From the NCBI GenBank assembly GCA_039024435.1, contig JBCCQH010000036.1, positions 1 to 58,648 of the forward strand: a stretch of 58,648 bases of DNA. The letters are read 5' to 3'. Every line of letters begins with the position of its first letter. Positions within the stretch are counted from its first letter, which is position 1. Shown piece after piece: positions 54,444-58,648 of this stretch. A program made the translations under genes and the position numbers. The notes beneath the pieces were generated by a model, which was given only the letters and a program-made list of their open reading frames with translations, ran no database searches and was not told where the DNA came from. This DNA comes from JBCCQH01 sp039024435. GTDB lineage: Bacteria; Bacteroidota; Bacteroidia; J057; JADKCL01.

Positions 54444-56603
54444 ATGCCCAAACAAATTTTACTGACAATCCTGGTCGCATTGACCGGGACGGCAGTTTTT
54501 GCCCAGAACCCTTTCACCGCGATGATCAATTTTCCGGTGAATGGGCACGGGCTGGATGAGCTCGCCGAAAACAAACTGGAGCGCACACTCAAGCGACTGG
54601 ATTTACCCTACCGTTGCTACCGGGTGGAGATCATCGGCCATACAGATGCTGACGGCGGGACCGCTTTCAATGCCGGGCTGGCCAAACGCCGGGCTCAGAG
54701 TGTGCGCAATTGGCTGACGGATCGAGGGGTTCCTCATTTCACCATTGCTACTGATGCCGAGGGTGAGCAACGACCGATTGCGACCAATGCCTCCGAACCG
54801 GGCAAAGCGCGTAACCGCCGCGTCGAGCTCCGTTTTACCGCGGGTGGCGGCGACTGCGCCAAGCCTTTTGACTTTGATGTCTCCACGATGCAGACCGAAA
54901 ACGACGCCCAAAGGGCGGCAAATCTGACTTACCTCCGCTCGGGAACGCGGATCTACATTCCCGGGAACTCATTGGTGGACCACGATGGAAATGCGGTGAC
55001 CGGGCCGGTCACCTATACCTACAAAGAATGGCGCAACCCGGTTGACTTTCTCATGTCCGGCATCCCGATGGACTATCCGCACGCCTTTTCCGGCCAGCAT
55101 TTTCAATCCGCCGGCATGTTTGAGCTGCGCGCTTTCCAGGATGGGAAAGAGGTATTCCTGGCTCCGGGTCGTTCTGCTTCCCTGAAATTTGCGGTAGCGG
55201 ATACGGCGACGGGCTACGCGCTTTACGCCTATGATGAAAGCACCCGGCGCTGGAATCCACCGAATGTCGATCCGTTTCGTTGGGCACCAAACACAGGGAA
55301 CCGGGGCGCAACTCCGCCGGGTATTTGCGAGGAAGCGAGCATCCTGGCGGTTTCTGATACCTTTGCCACCGGATTTTTGGCGCACCTTGACAGCGCTCTG
55401 ATGTACCTGAATCAGCCCCGGCCTTGGCCGGGCAATACGTCAAATGTCCGGCCTACTTTTGCTTCCTGTTGGCGCAACAAGCAGTTCGCGGGCGTAGACT
55501 ACATCGGAGATTTGGCGGCGTCTGAACATGAAGACTACTTGGGACTGGACCTCCGGGGGCAGCCGACTTCCCGCCGCAACAAGTGGTACCGGCTGCAACT
55601 GAATGATCGCCTGGGCCGCAACCCGGAATTGAACCACGTCAAGCACGTGGGCATGTACATTTCGGCGGCACGCTTCCGGCGGCTTCCGAAAGATTTCACT
55701 TCCCGGAAGTTCTCCGATGTGCGCCTCACTCCTTCCCGGGGCAATTCCTGGACGATGACCCTCAAGGAGCCGGGTCGCTTCTACCGCTTGCGGGTGCGGA
55801 TCAAAGACCGCCGCCGGATGCGCACGGATCGCCGCCGCAGCGCATTGATCAGCTATCAGGAAGCGCTCCGGGGCCGGGCGGAGGGGTACGCCAATTCCCG
55901 GCAATACGCATTGGAGCGGGAGTTTTGGGAATACGCAAAGCTGCTGATGGACGAGGGGGAGCGCTGTCTGAGGATGGGGGAATGGCTGGCATTCTTTGCG
56001 CAGAATCCCCGTCGGATGAAGGCGCGCTATACGGAAGCCCGACTCAAATACCAGGGGCCGGAGCAGTTGGCGGTGGCCCGGAACACCTTGGATACTTTCC
56101 TTACTGACCTCAAACAACGTTACGATGCCGGCCTTTCTACACCTCCCCGTCCCCCGATGTTTGGGAAGATCTATCGGGATTCGACGATCAATGCTTTCAT
56201 GGTCGATCTGACCATCGGGGGATTTGGGGTTTGGAATTGTGATCAGGCCGGGCGCCTCGTCAATGCAGTGACGGTGCAACCGCGCTACCAGGATCGGAGA
56301 GGCAATCCTTTGCGTTTGCACACGATTTCGGTGATCGACGAGCGGATCAATGGGGTGCTGAATTATTATGGCGGTTACGGAACCGCTAATCTCTCGCTCA
56401 GTCCGCAATCCACGTGGGCTCTGATTGGAATTGCCCAGGACAATCAGCGGTACTATCTGAACGGGGCGGAGGTGCGCGCTCTGGACTTAAGTGGAGCGAA
56501 TCCGCCGATTCGGTTTCGCAAGATTCCGGACAGTGTTCGGTCGGCTTCGGGGCTACATGAGCTGCTGGCGACGGACCGCTACAAATCAGTTGGGATGCGC
56601 TAG
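54444..56603 (+). CDS. Exported protein with N-terminal OmpA peptidoglycan-binding domain, 719 aa
   Basis: Signal peptide at 1-20 (VALTGTAVFAQ). Residues about 25-130 are an OmpA-type peptidoglycan-binding domain (INFPVNGHGLDELAENKL, VEIIGHTDADGGTAFNAGLA, KARNRRVELRF). OmpA domains usually sit at the C-terminus; here the domain is first, followed by about 580 residues of beta-rich, Arg/Tyr/Trp-rich sequence of unknown type (YTYKEWRNPVDFLMSGIPM; PNTGNRGATPPGIC). It should be anchored to the peptidoglycan in the periplasm. The ATG at 54444 is preferred (signal peptide); another at 54432 adds MRYQ. The next gene converges 18 bp beyond. Confidence 0.85.
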   Translation: MPKQILLTILVALTGTAVFAQNPFTAMINFPVNGHGLDELAENKLERTLKRLDLPYRCYRVEIIGHTDADGGTAFNAGLAKRRAQSVRNWLTDRGVPHFTIATDAEGEQRPIATNASEPGKARNRRVELRFTAGGGDCAKPFDFDVSTMQTENDAQRAANLTYLRSGTRIYIPGNSLVDHDGNAVTGPVTYTYKEWRNPVDFLMSGIPMDYPHAFSGQHFQSAGMFELRAFQDGKEVFLAPGRSASLKFAVADTATGYALYAYDESTRRWNPPNVDPFRWAPNTGNRGATPPGICEEASILAVSDTFATGFLAHLDSALMYLNQPRPWPGNTSNVRPTFASCWRNKQFAGVDYIGDLAASEHEDYLGLDLRGQPTSRRNKWYRLQLNDRLGRNPELNHVKHVGMYISAARFRRLPKDFTSRKFSDVRLTPSRGNSWTMTLKEPGRFYRLRVRIKDRRRMRTDRRRSALISYQEALRGRAEGYANSRQYALEREFWEYAKLLMDEGERCLRMGEWLAFFAQNPRRMKARYTEARLKYQGPEQLAVARNTLDTFLTDLKQRYDAGLSTPPRPPMFGKIYRDSTINAFMVDLTIGGFGVWNCDQAGRLVNAVTVQPRYQDRRGNPLRLHTISVIDERINGVLNYYGGYGTANLSLSPQSTWALIGIAQDNQRYYLNGAEVRALDLSGANPPIRFRKIPDSVRSASGLHELLATDRYKSVGMR

Positions 56604-56621
56604 GCGGCTTCGGGTCGGAAG

Positions 56622-57818
56622 TCAACCGCCGGTTCCACCGGGAATAGCCGCGCCGGGCTGGGGCTGCGTGTCCCGCATCTGATAACTTACAAAATCAATG
56701 GCCTCAATGACCTCGGGGCCATTGTCTTTGCGGACGGAGTGGATCACCTTTTCCAGCAGTCCTTCGGGACCGTAGCTGAAAGTAACGACCTGCGTTGTGG
56801 TTTCGTCCTGGTGCCGGGCGCGTTTGGTGATGGATTTCACGAGGTCATTGCCCGGGTTGTAGCGGAAGACTTTCTGGTAGCGGAACAATGCCTCGGGCTG
56901 GTCCCAGAGGTAGCTTTCTTCGATGGGATTTTCGAAGCCGTTGTATTGGCGGTTGACGATGCCCTCGATCACGCCATTGGGGCCCAGATCCACCTGGCGG
57001 ACGATTTGCCGCTCCTGCATTTCGTACAAGTCAATTTGTCCTACGAGGGCGGGTGCCTGATCGTAAGGGATGAATTCCGAGCCTAGGGTGAGGATTTGAT
57101 CCTGCAGGAGCAGGGCTTCATCGTCGGGGAAATCGCCGGGCTGACCGAACACCTTGACCGCAACCACGCCGGCGGGTGTGACCGACATTTCGTAGCGGTG
57201 CTCCCGCCCATCGTCGTAGCGGTAAAAGATGCTGATTCCGAGCGAATCGCGACGCGTAATCAGGCGGTCTTGTTCATCGAAGCCAAACTTGACTTCGGTG
57301 CTGGTGAGCTTTTCTCCGATCTGTTCCTGTACGGTCTGCTTGCTCAGCGCCCGGTGAAAGTCGTACTCGTTGCCGACGGTGATTTTGGTGAGGGTTTCGA
57401 GGTCACCCAGGGCCTCGGTCTCGAAGACCATGAGCTTGCCTTCGCGGTCAAATTCAAAAATGCGGCGACCGGTCAGTTGCAAGCTGCCCTCTTGGGCCTC
57501 GGCGGTGAGTTCGTTTTCCGCGTTGCTGTATTGATTGAACCGGATCTGGCCGAGGTTGCGCTGGCGGATGAAGGGTGCATTGAAGGGATGGGGCTGGTGC
57601 CGGGCACAATCGCGTAAGAAGTCGATGTGGTTGGGATCCAGAAGATTGGCTTCCGGCGAATAGGCGTGGGCTTTGCCCCCGATAGCGGGACCGTCCTGGG
57701 GAGCATTGTCGGTGGCGCGGTTACCGGTCGCCGGGGCATTGTCGGTTTCGGGGGGCGCGCAGGCAGCCCACAACAAGAGAAAACAGAGCCCAAGAAAGCG
57801 GAAAACGAAATTTTTCAT
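56622..57818 (-). CDS. Lipoprotein of unknown function, 398 aa
   Basis: Signal with lipobox (LLLWAACAPPETD), so lipidated at the Cys after the signal peptide. A Pro/Ala/Asp-rich linker follows, then about 320 residues of beta strands in an RHS-like rhythm (short repeats of the form F-D-E-x-x-R-L, for example KFGFDEQDRLITRRD and YRYDDGREHRYE), and a Pro/Gly-rich tail. I recognise no family. It converges on the OmpA-domain gene. Confidence 0.8.
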   Translation of the reverse strand: MKNFVFRFLGLCFLLLWAACAPPETDNAPATGNRATDNAPQDGPAIGGKAHAYSPEANLLDPNHIDFLRDCARHQPHPFNAPFIRQRNLGQIRFNQYSNAENELTAEAQEGSLQLTGRRIFEFDREGKLMVFETEALGDLETLTKITVGNEYDFHRALSKQTVQEQIGEKLTSTEVKFGFDEQDRLITRRDSLGISIFYRYDDGREHRYEMSVTPAGVVAVKVFGQPGDFPDDEALLLQDQILTLGSEFIPYDQAPALVGQIDLYEMQERQIVRQVDLGPNGVIEGIVNRQYNGFENPIEESYLWDQPEALFRYQKVFRYNPGNDLVKSITKRARHQDETTTQVVTFSYGPEGLLEKVIHSVRKDNGPEVIEAIDFVSYQMRDTQPQPGAAIPGGTGG

Positions 57819-57964
57819 CGGTTTTTCAAATTGCGGATTCTGTCTCAATATACGGGTTTTGGGGCGCTTGGGCTACCTGAATTCAGTTAAAGATTTGTAT
57901 GCATGCATAACAAATTTTGGGTAGCTCCGTAAACTCCCTCACTGATTCATCAAAATAAACGATT

Positions 57965-58243
57965 ATGGAAACCGCAAAACTTCATTCACACAGCAGCAGT
58001 TGGAATTTTCTGGTTTGGGCAGGATTCATCCTCTCTTTTGGTGCGACGGCCGTGGGCCTGATTGCAGCACCTCTGATGATCTGGGTCAAAGCCTTCCTGG
58101 GGATGGGAATAACCTTCATCACGGTATCCTGCTTTAGCTTGGCCAAAACCTTGCGCGACCAGCACGAGCAGCGCAAACTGATCAATCGGGTCAATGAAGC
58201 GAAAACGGAAAAATTGTTGAACGAGGTACGCGAAGTACAGTAA
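57965..58243 (+). CDS. YiaA/B-like small membrane protein, 92 aa
   Basis: Two hydrophobic helices in residues 12-62 (WNFLVWAGFILSFGATAVGL and KAFLGMGITFITVSCFSLAK) followed by a charged tail (DQHEQRKLINRVNEAKTEK). This matches the YiaA/B two-helix domain of inner-membrane proteins of unknown function. A strong terminator follows the gene. Confidence 0.75.
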   Translation: METAKLHSHSSSWNFLVWAGFILSFGATAVGLIAAPLMIWVKAFLGMGITFITVSCFSLAKTLRDQHEQRKLINRVNEAKTEKLLNEVREVQ

Positions 58244-58267
58244 GGGTTCAGCATTTCAGAAATCAGC

Positions 58268-58300
58268 GGAGGGGCGAAGCGATTCGCCCCTCCTGCATTT
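58268..58300 (+). terminator. Terminator after the YiaA/B-like gene
   Basis: GGAGGGGCGAA (58268-58278), loop GCGA, TTCGCCCCTCC (58283-58293), then TGCATTTTTGG: an 11-bp perfect stem with a T-run, 25 bp after the stop. Confidence 0.8.
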
Positions 58301-58521
58301 TTGGTCCGGATATTTTTGCAAGGTGATGTAAATTTTACCGATCAATTGGGCGTTGGTATCGTCCTGAAAAAAGTTTACAGGTGATTGATTTGTCCTGGGT
58401 GGATTTAATGTGTTTATAGAATGACCTCACCTGGGTTTTCGGTTGGGGATTTCGTCGTTTTTAGGTATCCCCCCGACCAAGCCATCTTCCTTCCACCTAA
58501 ATGTTTCCCGACCTTACGCTC

Positions 58522-58648
58522 ATGGAATCACAACCCTTTTTCCCGGTCCCTGTGCGCCCGCGAGGCGAGCGGCGGAGCGCACGCGAAATGTTCCCCCTGG
58601 TCGAGCAATGGCTTGAGAGCAGCGAACGGCAGATCGATTTTTGCCAGC
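58522..58648 (+). CDS. IS66-type transposition protein start (TnpA-like), cut by window edge
   Basis: 42 codons visible. The protein (MESQPFFPVPVRPRGE, then AREMFPLVEQWLESSERQID and FCQ) resembles the N-terminal helix-turn-helix of IS66-family accessory TnpA proteins, where a W..S...Q..FC pattern starts the DNA-binding helix. An upstream ATG at 58501 would add MFPDLTL. No inverted repeat could be confirmed in 58301-58521. Family assignment is tentative because only the start is seen. Confidence 0.5.
   Translation, partial: MESQPFFPVPVRPRGERRSAREMFPLVEQWLESSERQIDFCQ

Overview
This window comes from a GC-rich member of the Bacteroidota, most like the Saprospiraceae/Lewinella group. The evidence is two secreted proteins with C-terminal type IX secretion (T9SS) sorting domains (PKD protein 20549-21985; SGNH hydrolase 23307-25574), a TAnnTTTG-type promoter at 8685-8714, many Sec-dependent lipoproteins, a FucP-type sugar transporter / ROK kinase / GH92 operon, and an IS66-type start at the right edge. 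The species cannot be named from sequence alone.

The core is a co-directional extracellular contractile injection system (eCIS, a phage-tail-like nanomachine) at about 26.2-53.6 kb on the + strand. Gene order is: DUF4255 cap/terminator, a 356-aa protein of unknown family (candidate cap adaptor), two sheath proteins, two tube proteins, a 59-aa DUF5908 protein, a LysM adaptor, a VgrG-like spike, a gp25-like baseplate protein, two giant baseplate-J proteins (1511 and 1955 aa), an Ig-repeat protein, the CIS tape-measure protein, a short fibre-like protein, a ~700-nt noncoding region with imperfect tandem hairpin repeats, and the AAA+ ATPase. The two baseplate proteins carry long C-terminal extensions. 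The second has Ig/cadherin-like modules that recur in the next gene, which suggests a cage-like shell around the baseplate. No PAAR tip gene is visible in the cluster.

At the left edge, on the - strand and about 21 kb from the core, lies at least 1571 codons of an eCIS-type cargo protein that runs off the window. It has a disordered N-terminus, a DUF4157 domain with HEAAH, coiled coils, a long hydrophobic block, helical repeats, a 10-residue tandem repeat (30 bp, about nine copies) and the start of a C-terminal domain of unknown type. It is the best effector candidate in the window.

Between these two regions are ordinary genes: a lipoprotein, a TerB-like protein, a CDF metal transporter, a toxin-antitoxin pair, a LacI-regulated mannoside/sugar operon with two matching palindromic operators, a MoxR/ChlI-type ATPase with a VWA partner, a Crp/Fnr regulator, a LOG-family enzyme and secreted proteins. 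Right of the eCIS are a 44-aa Cys/His-containing lipoprotein behind a perfect inverted repeat, a 719-aa protein with an N-terminal OmpA domain, a 398-aa lipoprotein, a YiaA/B-like membrane protein and the edge of an IS66-type element.
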